Source: BOKV01 sp041739465 (GTDB taxonomy: Bacteria > Pseudomonadota > Alphaproteobacteria > Rhizobiales > Rhizobiaceae). From it: 64,000 nucleotides of DNA. The notes under the pieces are model-generated. The model saw nothing but the letters and a program-made list of their open reading frames with translations, did not search any database and was not told the origin of the DNA. Below are positions 16,273-25,052 of the stretch, piece after piece; position 1 is the stretch's first letter; every line of letters begins with the position of its first letter. Both the position numbers and the translations under genes were made by a program. Where the stretch lies: NCBI GenBank assembly GCA_041739465.1, contig JBGSNX010000083.1, forward strand, positions 1-64,000, in the 5' to 3' direction.

Positions 16273-16911
16273 TCAAAACTCCACTCCGATTTGCGCTTTC
16301 ACACCCGAACGGAAAGGATGTTTCACCATCTCCATCTCGGTTACAAGATCGGCAAATTCGATCAGCTCGTCCTTGGCGTTTCGGCCGGTGATAATGACAT
16401 GTTTCATTTCCGGCTTGTGCTTGAGGAATTCGATGATCTCGCCGACTTCCAGATAATCATAGCGCAGCACGATGTTGAGTTCATCCAGCAGAACCATCTG
16501 CAAATCGGGGTCCATGATCATTGCCTTGGCCTTTTCCCATGCGCCTTGTGCAGCAGCTATGTCGCGCTGGCGGTCCTGGGTTTCCCAGGTGAAGCCCTCG
16601 CCCATCGTTGCCATCTCAACTTGTGCAGGAAAAGCCTCCAGCACCTTGCGCTCGCCTGTACCCCATTTGCCTTTGACGAATTGCACCACGCCAACCCGCA
16701 TGCCGTTGCCGATTGCCCGAAATACCATGCCAAATGCAGCAGTGGACTTGCCCTTGCCCTTGCCGGTGTGAACCATGACCAGACCCTTTTCGATGGTCTT
16801 GGTGGCAATGATCTTGTCGCGTGCAGCCTTCTTCTTCTTCATCTTGTCGGCGTGGCGCGCGTTGAGCTCTTCTTCGGACATGTTCTTGAGGACTTCCGAT
16901 TTCTCGGCCAT
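16273..16911 (-). CDS. cobO: Corrinoid adenosyltransferase CobO (CobA/BtuR type)
   Basis: A 212-residue ATP:cob(I)alamin adenosyltransferase that attaches the 5'-deoxyadenosyl ligand to cobalt. The P-loop is VHTGKGKGKSTAAFG near residues 47-61; VVQFVKGKW, VLLDELNIVLRYDYL and VIITGRNAKDELIEFADLVTEM are characteristic. It starts with a Lys-rich N-terminal helix. The ATG at 16911 is one base from the cobN stop, and the TGA abuts the GTG of the DadA-like gene. It acts after cobalt insertion and before CobQ in either route. Confidence 0.95.
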   Translation of the reverse strand: MAEKSEVLKNMSEEELNARHADKMKKKKAARDKIIATKTIEKGLVMVHTGKGKGKSTAAFGMVFRAIGNGMRVGVVQFVKGKWGTGERKVLEAFPAQVEMATMGEGFTWETQDRQRDIAAAQGAWEKAKAMIMDPDLQMVLLDELNIVLRYDYLEVGEIIEFLKHKPEMKHVIITGRNAKDELIEFADLVTEMEMVKHPFRSGVKAQIGVEF

Positions 16912-16912
16912 T

Positions 16913-19900
16913 TCATTCTCCTGCCAGTTTTTCGAGCGTGAATTTCGCTGAATTGGAGCGCGGCGTCCACAGGCCGCGTTCGATTGCTTCCATGAAACGC
17001 TGCGCCATTTCCTTCAGCGCAGCTGGATTGTGCTCCGCCAGAAATTGGCGAACCTTCTCATCTCCAAGCCAGGCATCGTGAACGAGGTCAAAATGATGGC
17101 TACGCACAGCGCCTGTGGTCGCTGAAAACGCGAAAAGATAGTCCAGCGTCGCAGCAATTTCGAACGCGCCCTTGTAGCCGTGCCGCATTACCCCGGCGAT
17201 CCATTTCGGATTGGCCGCCCGGCCGCGCACGACACGGGCAATTTCTTCTTCCAGCGCCCGGATCACCGGCTTTTCAGGCCGCGAATGGTCGTTGTGATAG
17301 ACAGCTGGCCGCTTGCCGGTGCCAAGTTCGGCAGCCGCGCTCATGCCGCCTTCAAACTGATAGTAGTCATCGCTGTCCAGCAAGTCGTGCTCGCGGTTGT
17401 CCTGATTATGGATGACCGCATCGATTTTCGACAGTCTTTGGGCAAAACGCTGCTTTTCCTCACTTCCCTCATCGCGTGCGCCGTAAGCATAGCCGCCCCA
17501 TGCCAGATAGGCTTTTGCCAGGTCTGCGCTGTTCTCCCAACCGCGCTCGTCGATCAAAGCCTGCAAGCCGGCACCATAGGCACCTGGCTTCGATCCGAAA
17601 ATGCGATGCCCGGCTGTGTGCATCGCGTCCGATGATGCCATGCCGCCAGCTTGCAGCTCGGCACTTTCAAAGCACATGCGCGCCGCAATCGGGTTGTCCT
17701 GTTCGGATTCTTCCAGTGCTCCAACCGCTCGAACCGCCAGATCGTACAATTCAATCTGGGCCGGAAATGCGTCGCGGAAAAAGCCTGAAATGCGAAGGGT
17801 TACGTCCACCCTTGGTCGCCCCAGCATGGCTGTCGGAATGATCTCGTAGCCGGTTACCCGCCGCGATTGCGGCTCCCACAGCGGCTTGACCCCGATCAGC
17901 GCCATGGCCTGGGCAATATCATCGCCGCCAGTGCGCATGTTGGATGTTCCCCAGACCGAAAGGCCGAAGGCTTTCGGCCATTCGCCATGATCCTGGCGAT
18001 AGCGCGCGACCAGCAGTTCCGCGGATTTGCAGCCAAGCTCCCAGGCTGCTGGCGTTGGCACCGCACGGCAGTCGACCGAATAGAAATTGCGCCCGGTTGG
18101 CAGCACATCCATGCGCCCGCGGGTCGGTGCGCCGGAAGGGCCGGGCTGCACAAACTTGGCATCAAGCCCGCAAAGCAGGCCGGCAAGCTCTGCCACGCCA
18201 CATTGCGCCAGCATGGGCATCACGGTTTCATGAACCTGTTCCAGCACCAGAGCGGTTCGTGTCATTTCGGGTGTGCAAGCAACCTGCCCGCTGACCAATT
18301 GGCATGCCAGAAGCTCGATACGCTCAACCGTGTCGCCATTGCTGCGCCATGCGTCTGTGCTTGCCTGTTTCAGGATTGCCGGTCGCACGCCTGCCCACTC
18401 CGCTCCCATATCGCAATCCAGCGGATCGAAAGCCGCTTCTTCGAAAAGATCGGTGGCAATGGCTCTTTGCAGGCTGGCATCTGCGCCCTGCCCCGCACCG
18501 CGCGGAATACGTACCAGCGCAGCGGCAAGATCAACCGCCAGCCGCCCGGACGGCGCTTCGCCAAACACGTGCAAGCCATCACGTATCTGCATTTCCTTCA
18601 GATCGCAAAGCCACGCATCCAGCCGCTGCAGCCTTTGCTGTTCGCCCTCGCCCGCCTTGAGGCCGATGTCTTCACCAAGGCCCGATAACTCCACCCGCTC
18701 GAAAATCTGCTTCGCAATCAGCTTGAGCCGGCGCGGGTCAAAACCGCTGGCGTCGTAATATTCATCGACCAGCGCTTCCATTTCCTTCAAGGCCCCGTGG
18801 CTTTCGGCACGCGACAATGGCGGAGTCAAATGATCAATGATAACAGCAGCGCTGCGCCGTTTGGCCTGACTGCCCTCGCCCGGATCGTTGACGATGAAGG
18901 GGTAAAGATGCGGCATTGGCCCGAGCATCGCTTCTGGATAGCAGCCATCGCCCAGCGCCAGCGCCTTGCCCGGCAGCCATTCAAGATTGCCATGCTTGCC
19001 CATGTGGATGATCGCATCCACCTCGCGGCGCAAGAACAGGTAGAAAGCGAAATAGGAATGCGGCGGCACAAGGTCCGGCGAGTGATAGGTTTGTTTTGGA
19101 TCGATGTTATAGCCGCGCGCGGGTTGCACCCCGACCAGCACATTGGCAAATCGCGCCAGTGGCAAGGCAAAACCGCCAGCAGCTTCCACAAAGGCCGCAT
19201 CTTCTTGCGGCATGCCCCAGCGCTCGATCATCGCCTGACGAACCTGCGACGGCAATCTGGCAAAGCCTGCCTCATACTCTGCCAGCGAAAGCACTTCGCG
19301 GATCTGCCGTCCTGCAATTGCCGCGTTGGTGACGCCTTTTTGCAGATGGGAAATCAGCGTATCGCCATCCTTGGGGATATCCCCTGTGCCATAGCCAGCC
19401 TGACCAAGTGCCCTCAGCACTGCAATCGTTCCGGCAGGCGTATCGAGACCAACACCGTTGGCGATCCGCCCGTCACGGTTCGGATAATTGGCAAGAACAA
19501 TCGCTACCCGTTTTTCGCGGTTTTCCAGCCGCTTGAGTTGGATCCACTTGGCTGCCAACTCCGCCACGAATTCGCAACGTCCCACGTCTGCGCGGTGCAA
19601 AACAATGTTTGCCTGCACCCGTTCGTCGTGGATTCCGGCATGTTTGAAGGCAATGGCCCGCGAAAGCACTCGCCCGTCGATTTCCGGCAAGGCAACGTTC
19701 ATGGCAAGATCGCGCGCTGAAAGCCCCTGCGAGGATTGCTGCCAGGCGTCGAGCGTTCCGCCCGATAAGATGGTCTGCAGCACCATCGCGCCGTTTTCTT
19801 CAAGCACGGTTGTCTTGAACGCACCACCCGGCGTACCAACCGCAAAACCGGTCGTGTTGAGCACGATATCGGGCGAATGGCGGGCAAAGATGCCGCGCAA

Positions 19901-20644
19901 GGTTTCGACGCTGATCGCGTCCTTGAGGCTGGAGACAAACACCGGCAGCGCATTGATGCCGCGATCTTTCAGCGCGTTGACCATTGCCTCGACTGGCTGC
20001 AAACCGCCCGACTGCACCAGCGCCCGGTAGAAGCAGATCGCCGCGACCGGTGCGCCGGGCATGAATACTTCCTCCAGCGCATCAACCCCGCTAATGCCCT
20101 CGCCCGGATACCAGATGCCTGCTTTCAGGAGCGGGGTGGGTCCTGGTGGAATTTCGCCCCTGCCGATCAAATGGGTGCAAAAAAGCAGGAAATTGGCAGC
20201 GTTTTGCGGGCCGCCCTCGTTGAGATAGGCATGCAGCAGCATCACTGCTTCGCCATCCAGCGTCGAAAACCGCGCAAGGCCTGGATCGGGCTTGTCATCG
20301 CCCGGCAGTACCGCGAGCAGAACGCCGTTTTCACGAGCCGTCACCCACAGCTTTTCCAGCCCGTAGGGCCAGTAGCTTTCGCCGCCAAGCACCCGCACCA
20401 CCACCAGTTTCGATCCGGCAATGGTCTTTTGCGCATAGAAATCCACCGACATCGGGTGGGCCAGCTGCATCAAATTGGCTACGCGCAGGGAAACGGCCTC
20501 ACCGGCCTGCCCAAGCGCACCAGCGAGCGAGGCAAGCTCGGTGTCGGCTGCCGAAAGAAAGACGATATCAGCCGGAGTTTGCGCAAGGTCGATAGCCTCG
20601 CTGCCCTCGTTGATCGCGCCTTTCTGGGCAAGAATCAGGTGCAT
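16913..20644 (-). CDS. cobN: Cobaltochelatase large subunit CobN
   Basis: A 1243-residue protein of the Mg-chelatase H-subunit/CobN family; it binds hydrogenobyrinate a,c-diamide and inserts cobalt with the AAA subunits CobS and CobT of the aerobic pathway. Recognisable pieces are IAIVLANYPNRDGRIANGVGLDTP (near 385-410), HSPDLVPPHSYFAFYLFLRR, DAIIHMGKHGNLEWLPGKALAL (near 545), and near the C-terminus the SNMRTGGDDIAQAMALIGV and WGGYAYG blocks. Length is normal. It sits three bases after cobW and one base before cobO. The partner AAA subunits (chelatase CobS/CobT, different from the cobS/cobT at 0-1 kb) are not in the window. Confidence 0.95.
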   Translation of the reverse strand: MHLILAQKGAINEGSEAIDLAQTPADIVFLSAADTELASLAGALGQAGEAVSLRVANLMQLAHPMSVDFYAQKTIAGSKLVVVRVLGGESYWPYGLEKLWVTARENGVLLAVLPGDDKPDPGLARFSTLDGEAVMLLHAYLNEGGPQNAANFLLFCTHLIGRGEIPPGPTPLLKAGIWYPGEGISGVDALEEVFMPGAPVAAICFYRALVQSGGLQPVEAMVNALKDRGINALPVFVSSLKDAISVETLRGIFARHSPDIVLNTTGFAVGTPGGAFKTTVLEENGAMVLQTILSGGTLDAWQQSSQGLSARDLAMNVALPEIDGRVLSRAIAFKHAGIHDERVQANIVLHRADVGRCEFVAELAAKWIQLKRLENREKRVAIVLANYPNRDGRIANGVGLDTPAGTIAVLRALGQAGYGTGDIPKDGDTLISHLQKGVTNAAIAGRQIREVLSLAEYEAGFARLPSQVRQAMIERWGMPQEDAAFVEAAGGFALPLARFANVLVGVQPARGYNIDPKQTYHSPDLVPPHSYFAFYLFLRREVDAIIHMGKHGNLEWLPGKALALGDGCYPEAMLGPMPHLYPFIVNDPGEGSQAKRRSAAVIIDHLTPPLSRAESHGALKEMEALVDEYYDASGFDPRRLKLIAKQIFERVELSGLGEDIGLKAGEGEQQRLQRLDAWLCDLKEMQIRDGLHVFGEAPSGRLAVDLAAALVRIPRGAGQGADASLQRAIATDLFEEAAFDPLDCDMGAEWAGVRPAILKQASTDAWRSNGDTVERIELLACQLVSGQVACTPEMTRTALVLEQVHETVMPMLAQCGVAELAGLLCGLDAKFVQPGPSGAPTRGRMDVLPTGRNFYSVDCRAVPTPAAWELGCKSAELLVARYRQDHGEWPKAFGLSVWGTSNMRTGGDDIAQAMALIGVKPLWEPQSRRVTGYEIIPTAMLGRPRVDVTLRISGFFRDAFPAQIELYDLAVRAVGALEESEQDNPIAARMCFESAELQAGGMASSDAMHTAGHRIFGSKPGAYGAGLQALIDERGWENSADLAKAYLAWGGYAYGARDEGSEEKQRFAQRLSKIDAVIHNQDNREHDLLDSDDYYQFEGGMSAAAELGTGKRPAVYHNDHSRPEKPVIRALEEEIARVVRGRAANPKWIAGVMRHGYKGAFEIAATLDYLFAFSATTGAVRSHHFDLVHDAWLGDEKVRQFLAEHNPAALKEMAQRFMEAIERGLWTPRSNSAKFTLEKLAGE

Positions 20645-20647
20645 CGG

Positions 20648-21718
20648 TCAGGCCAGCACCGCTTCGATCTCCGCGCGGATCAATGCTTCATCCAGGCCGT
20701 GAAGGCCGATGACCACCAGCTGGGAGCGCCGCGCTTCCCCTTGTGCAAACTCGCGATCGAAATGCATGTCCACGCGTCCGCCTACTGCCTGCACCAGCAG
20801 GCGCATCGGCTTGCCGGAAACTGCCGCAAATCCTTTCACCCGCAAAATGTCGTGCTTCTCGATCACGTTTTTGAGCCGCCCTGCCATCGACATGGAATCG
20901 GCTGTCTCGCCGCCTTCGACAACAAAGCTTTCGAAATCATCATGGTCGTGCATCTCGCCGTTTTCATGCTCGATCTCGTGGTGGGAGCGGCGGTTGCCGA
21001 TCTGGCTCTCGGTGGCGCTGGCAAGGCCAAGCAGCACGTTGACTGGCAGCACGCCATTGGATGCCCGCACCATTTTTACCGCCCGGCCAAGATGGGCAGC
21101 CACCTCGCCCTCGATCCGCGACAGCGTGGCATCATCAACCAGATCGCTCTTGTTGAGAATGACCATGTCCGCTGCTGTCAGCTGGTCTTCAAACAATTCC
21201 TCCAGCGGACTTTCATGGTCAAGCGCGTCATCGGCGGCGCGCTGTGCCGCGACCTTGTCCTCGTCATCGGCAAACCGGCCTTCGGATACCGCGCGGCTGT
21301 CAACCACAGTGACAACGCCATCAACCGTTACCCGCTCGCGAATGAGCGGCCAGTTGAAAGCTGCCACCAGCGGCTGCGGCAATGCCAGCCCAGAAGTCTC
21401 GATGACGATGTGGTCAATGCGCCGGTCCTTGTCGAGGAGCTTGGTCATCGCAGGCAGGAAATCATCGGCGACCGTGCAGCAAATGCAGCCATTGGTGAGT
21501 TCGACGATGTCGTCCTCGCTACAGGTTTCCTCGCCGCAGCCTTTCAGGATATCGCCGTCAACGCCAAGGTCGCCAAACTCGTTGATGATCAGCGCAATGC
21601 GGCGGCCATTGGCATTGGCCAGCAGATTGCGGATCAGGGTTGTCTTGCCTGCCCCCAGAAAGCCGGTGATGACTGTTGCCGGGATTTTTGCAGTGCTTGG
21701 CGCAGAATTGGCGACCAT
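20648..21718 (-). CDS. cobW: CobW GTPase, metal chaperone of cobalamin synthesis
   Basis: A 356-residue G3E-family P-loop GTPase. It shows VITGFLGAGKTTLIRN (Walker A, residues about 15-30), the metal site NGCICCTVADDF with the CxCC motif (about 75-87), DHIVIETSGLALPQP and VILNKSDLVDDA (guanine specificity). A His/Asp/Glu-rich insert with HHEIEHENGEMHDHDD lies near 240-260 and probably binds cobalt. The ATG at 21718 has GGAG eight bases upstream; the open frame before it belongs to no family. It lies 13 bases after cobU and three before cobN, which fits delivery of cobalt to the CobN chelatase. Confidence 0.92.
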   Translation of the reverse strand: MVANSAPSTAKIPATVITGFLGAGKTTLIRNLLANANGRRIALIINEFGDLGVDGDILKGCGEETCSEDDIVELTNGCICCTVADDFLPAMTKLLDKDRRIDHIVIETSGLALPQPLVAAFNWPLIRERVTVDGVVTVVDSRAVSEGRFADDEDKVAAQRAADDALDHESPLEELFEDQLTAADMVILNKSDLVDDATLSRIEGEVAAHLGRAVKMVRASNGVLPVNVLLGLASATESQIGNRRSHHEIEHENGEMHDHDDFESFVVEGGETADSMSMAGRLKNVIEKHDILRVKGFAAVSGKPMRLLVQAVGGRVDMHFDREFAQGEARRSQLVVIGLHGLDEALIRAEIEAVLA

Positions 21719-21731
21719 GGTGATTGCTCCA

Positions 21732-22268
21732 TCAGGATTTGAGGACCAGCGGCAGACCGGCTGCCACGAAGAAAACCGATTGTGAGGCGGCAGCAATGCG
21801 CTGGTTGATTCGCCCTGCATGGTCGCGAAAGGCCCGCGCCATGGCATTGTCGGGAACGATACCCAGACCGACCTCGTTCGAAACCATAACCACCGGCCCC
21901 GATGCCTGACCCAGCGCTGCTTCAAGCTGCGAGCCAGCTGCATCAATGTCGCGTTCGGCCATCATCAAATTGGTGACCCAGAGCGTCAGACAATCAACCA
22001 GCAGAACATTGCCGGGAACGGCATTGGCAATGATCGCCTGCGCCAGTTCCAGCGGTTCTTCGTGCGTGCGCCAGTTTGGCCCGCGGCGAGCCTGATGCAG
22101 CCCGATGCGCGAAGCCATCTCGCCGTCGAAAGCTTGCGCTGTCGCCAGATAGACCGGTTGCAGGCCGCAAGCCTCGACGAGGCTTTCGGCAAACACGCTC
22201 TTGCCGGACCGTGCACCACCCAGAACAAGGGTGGCGCGTGGCGCGATGCGGTGGGTGTTGGTGCTCAG
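21732..22268 (-). CDS. cobU: Adenosylcobinamide kinase/guanylyltransferase, with a probable CTG start
   Basis: The enzyme (CobP in P. denitrificans) phosphorylates adenosylcobinamide and transfers GMP to it. The P-loop VLGGARSGKSVFAE, AQAFDGEMASRIGLHQARR, LVDCLTLWVTNLM and VSNEVGLGIVPDN are plain. However, no ATG, GTG or TTG occurs in frame ahead of the P-loop; the only GTG (22196) is inside it. The frame upstream begins usefully at CTG 22268, which overlaps the hupE stop as CTGA, just like the ATGA overlaps elsewhere in this locus. With that start the protein has 178 residues, normal for the family. An automatic call at 22196 would lose the nucleotide-binding loop. Confidence 0.85.
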   Translation of the reverse strand: MSTNTHRIAPRATLVLGGARSGKSVFAESLVEACGLQPVYLATAQAFDGEMASRIGLHQARRGPNWRTHEEPLELAQAIIANAVPGNVLLVDCLTLWVTNLMMAERDIDAAGSQLEAALGQASGPVVMVSNEVGLGIVPDNAMARAFRDHAGRINQRIAAASQSVFFVAAGLPLVLKS

Positions 22269-22903
22269 GGCGCCAGACCGACGACTGCCAGTGCCTGGCT
22301 GCCCAGAACGAAAAGACCCGCTCCCGCAACCATGCCGCCGGTGATCCGCGACGAGGCGTTTTCAAAGGCCTGCTTGCCAGCTCCCAGAACCTCGACGACG
22401 ACCGCACCGGCCGCTACCGCAATCACAAACTGGACGATGCCGAAGCTTGTAAGATAGGCAACCAGCGGCGTTGTTTCCGCGCCAACGATTGACTCGCCAT
22501 AAGCATAGCCATGGAACAGGCCGGCAATTGCAAACAGTGCAGCCAGCGCAGGCACAGGAACCTTGGTGCCCGACAGGATGATGAACCCGCCAGCGACAAC
22601 CGAAAGTGCAATTACCGTTTCAACCAGTGGCAAATTGAATGCCGCAAGGTGGATGCCGGTACCAGCCAAAGTGGCCGCCACAAACAGCGCCGGAAGCATG
22701 AAACGCCGTCCGGCCAGCACCGCCGCGATGCCGACAGCAACCACGAATGCCAGATGGTCAAGCCCGATCACCGGATGGGCAAAACCGGAAAGAATGCCCT
22801 CGGCCATGGTGCCGGGGGTCGCACCACCGGTTGGGTGATGAGCAAAGGCGGTTTGGGGAAAAGCCGCGATGGCGGCGAGAATCAAGGCAATGCGTATTTT
22901 CAC
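22265..22903 (-). CDS. hupE: HupE/UreJ-family cobalt (or nickel) uptake protein
   Basis: A 212-residue membrane protein with a cleavable-looking signal (ending near AFAHHP) and about six further membrane segments. The family motif is FAHPVIGLDHLAFV near residues 40-53, with a second His/Tyr/Glu site in AGLFHGYAYGESI near 128-140; both are metal-coordination regions of HupE/UreJ. The gene directly follows a cobalamin riboswitch and is coupled to cobU, so cobalt is the likely substrate. The start is GTG at 22903; its Shine-Dalgarno sequence GGGAGTGG is buried in a perfect 8-bp hairpin (see the regulatory entry). Confidence 0.88.
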   Translation of the reverse strand: MKIRIALILAAIAAFPQTAFAHHPTGGATPGTMAEGILSGFAHPVIGLDHLAFVVAVGIAAVLAGRRFMLPALFVAATLAGTGIHLAAFNLPLVETVIALSVVAGGFIILSGTKVPVPALAALFAIAGLFHGYAYGESIVGAETTPLVAYLTSFGIVQFVIAVAAGAVVVEVLGAGKQAFENASSRITGGMVAGAGLFVLGSQALAVVGLAP

Positions 22904-22908
22904 AAGAC

Positions 22909-22936
22909 CACTCCCGTGTCTGTTGTGGCGGGAGTG
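22909..22936 (-). promoter_or_regulatory. Hairpin that pairs the hupE ribosome-binding site (riboswitch expression platform)
   Basis: CACTCCCG and CGGGAGTG form a perfect 8-bp inverted repeat (22909-22916 with 22929-22936, 12-base loop). On the minus strand the 3' arm contains the GGGAGTGG Shine-Dalgarno sequence that lies about five bases before the GTG start of hupE at 22903. There is no U-run after it, so it looks like a translation-level switch rather than a terminator. Confidence 0.6.
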
Positions 22937-23021
22937 TGGATGCTGGCGGTCGGGGCGCGCAAAAAGACGCAGCCCAGGCTACACCGGCACACGGAACTGC
23001 CCGTCCGTTTCGTCCGTCATA

Positions 23022-23212
23022 GCAGGCAGGTCTCCTGGCTCGCGGTTCAATCGGCTTGCCCCCCTTCCCGGCGCTTGCGCACCAGTGGCTAACGGGCAGT
23101 CCTCACCACAATACAGTCGCGGGGTCGGCCAGGTTGAGTGCCCCCTGATTGGGTCGGCGTCACCTGTTCCCTTTTCATCCCTTGGGTCTTTCGACCCGTG
23201 TCGGGAACCTTC
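23022..23212 (-). promoter_or_regulatory. Cobalamin riboswitch upstream of hupE-cobU-cobW-cobN-cobO
   Basis: Read on the minus strand the region shows the aptamer landmarks in order: GAAAAGGGAA (23176-23167), a CCGCGACTGT core block, GCCACTGG (23089-23082), CCGGGAAGG, and an exact B12 box AGCCAGGAGACCTGCC (23040-23025). A GGGTC..GACCC stem lies at the 5' side. It is placed about 120 bases before hupE. Binding of adenosylcobalamin should lower expression of cobalt uptake and of the following cob genes. A TATAAT-like hexamer on the minus strand (23396-23391) may belong to its promoter. Confidence 0.93.
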
Positions 23213-23220
23213 TATCTCGT

Positions 23221-23429
23221 CAATCGTATCGGAGCCGCATGGCTGGCGTCAATGGCGGAAAAACAAAGGTGTGGAGATTGTGGCGCTGGGAAAACACCTG
23301 ATGCACTGCCCAATTGTGAGTGAATACAGGACCGGTGAAAATCGAGAAATCCAACCCGCATGTAAGTTCCTGATACTTTTCGCGGGATAAATTATAGTGC
23401 AATCAATAAGTTAGAATTGAAATTCCACC
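23221..23429. other. Intergenic region between cobQ and the riboswitch
   Basis: About 210 bases, relatively AT-rich near 23390-23420, lie between the end of cobQ and the start of the riboswitch. I see no gene. It must hold the promoter of the riboswitch-hupE operon on the minus strand; TATAAT (minus, 23396-23391) is the best -10 match, without a convincing -35. No hairpin-plus-U terminator for the upstream cobQ transcript was seen. Confidence 0.4.
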
Positions 23430-24923
23430 CTAAACCTCCCTTGCCACACCCAGCAGGGCCGATACATCGAGGCAGTCCTCCATTTTTGCCGCGAGTTCGT
23501 CGAGCGCGGTTTCGACCAGTGCCAGATGTTCGCCGCCCGAGGAGCGCGCCCCAAGGCTTTCCAGCAATGCGCTGCGGTAGAGCGCCGAGCCGAAAATGCC
23601 GTGCAGATAGCATCCGCTTACCCGGCCATCGGGCGAAACCGCCCCGTCCGGCCTGCCGTCGATATAGGCCATCGGCCTTGCGCAATCGGGCCCGCTGGTG
23701 CGCCCCAGATGGATTTCATACCCCTCCAGTTGCACATTGTTGAGGGGCAGGTTGCCATCTGCCAACATCGCCTCGACGTTGCGGGTGATTTTTTCGCCTT
23801 CCATCACTGTTTGCACATTCAGCAGGCCAAGGCCTTGTGCCTCGCGAATGCTGCCCTCGATGCCTTCGGGGTCGCGAACGAGCGTGCCCAGTATCTGGAA
23901 GCCGCCGCATATGCCGATGATCCTGCCGCCCCGCCGGTGGTGCTGATCGAGGTCATGGTCCCAGCCATTGGCCCGCAATTGCGCAAGGTCGGCGAGCGTC
24001 GATTTGGAACCGGGCAGGATGACGAGCGCACAATCCACCGGCAGCCGCTCGCCTTTGCGCACATATATCAAGTCAACCTCTTCTTCTGCCGCCAGCGGGT
24101 CGAGATCGTCGAAATTGGCAATGCGACCCAGCACCGGGACAGCAATAGTGATCCTGCCGCCGCCTTTGGGTGAAGCGCGGCGCTCCAGCGCCACCGAATC
24201 TTCGGCAGGCAGGCGGCGCACCATTTCAAGGAAAGGCAGTACGCCGAAGCTGCGCCAGCCGGTGTGGCTGGAAATTATTTTCAAGCCTTCGTCAAACAGG
24301 CTCTGGTCGCCGCGAAACTTGTTGATGAGATAGCCTTCAATCATGGCGCGGTCTTGCGGTGCCAATATGGCGTGGGTGCCCACCAACGAGGCGATGACGC
24401 CGCCCCGGTCGATGTCGCCCACCAGCACCACCGGCACCCGAGCGCGGGTGGCAAAGCCCATGTTGGCTATGTCGCCTGCCCGCAGATTGACCTCGGCGGG
24501 GGAGCCTGCCCCTTCCACCAGCACCAGATCGGCGTTTGCGCAAACCTTTGCAAAACTGTCCAGCACGGCTTCCAACAGTTGCGGTTTCAGCGCCTGATAG
24601 TCGCGCCCGCGCGCGGTGCCGAAAACCTTGCCCTGCACCACCACCTGGCTGCCGGTTTCCGATTGCGGCTTCAGCAGCACCGGGTTCATGTGCACCGATG
24701 GCGGCACGCCGCAGGCCAGCGCCTGCAACCCTTGCGCCCGGCCGATTTCACCACCGATCCCGTCCTCGTCAGGGTCGGCGACAGCGGCATTGTTCGACAT
24801 GTTCTGGGGCTTGAATGGCATCACCTTGAGGCCACGCAGACGCGCCGCACGGCAAAGTCCGGCCACCAGCACGCTCTTGCCGACATCCGAGCCTGTTCCC
24901 TGAAACATCAAGGCATGTGCCAA
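23430..24923 (-). CDS. cobQ: Cobyric acid synthase CobQ
   Basis: A 497-residue glutamine-dependent amidase of side chains b, d, e and g of adenosylcobyrinate a,c-diamide. The N-terminal domain begins LMFQGTGSDVGKSVLVAGL (P-loop) followed by VMPFKPQNMSNNAAV and GAGSPAEVNLRAGDIANMG. The C-terminal glutaminase domain has the nucleophile Cys in IGICGGFQILG and the His in GCYLHGIF. Length and order match the family. It is the last gene on the minus strand before the divergent btaA; 129 bases separate the two starts. It is not behind a recognisable riboswitch of its own. Confidence 0.95.
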   Translation of the reverse strand: MAHALMFQGTGSDVGKSVLVAGLCRAARLRGLKVMPFKPQNMSNNAAVADPDEDGIGGEIGRAQGLQALACGVPPSVHMNPVLLKPQSETGSQVVVQGKVFGTARGRDYQALKPQLLEAVLDSFAKVCANADLVLVEGAGSPAEVNLRAGDIANMGFATRARVPVVLVGDIDRGGVIASLVGTHAILAPQDRAMIEGYLINKFRGDQSLFDEGLKIISSHTGWRSFGVLPFLEMVRRLPAEDSVALERRASPKGGGRITIAVPVLGRIANFDDLDPLAAEEEVDLIYVRKGERLPVDCALVILPGSKSTLADLAQLRANGWDHDLDQHHRRGGRIIGICGGFQILGTLVRDPEGIEGSIREAQGLGLLNVQTVMEGEKITRNVEAMLADGNLPLNNVQLEGYEIHLGRTSGPDCARPMAYIDGRPDGAVSPDGRVSGCYLHGIFGSALYRSALLESLGARSSGGEHLALVETALDELAAKMEDCLDVSALLGVAREV

Positions 24924-25052
24924 AATTTCTCTCCTGCAACGACAGAAACTGTCCGAACTGCCCGATGTGACAGCACAGTGTTGTCACAAATCTGTTGGGT
25001 GGCGAGGGCTAACACGAGGATCAACGCGAACCAGCAGCAAGGAACCGATTCC

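Noticed and set aside
19877..21742. Plus-strand open frame of 621 codons opposite cobN and cobW
   Set aside because: It covers the conserved cobN/cobW region on the wrong strand; the His/Gln-rich sequence is the reflection of high-GC codon use.
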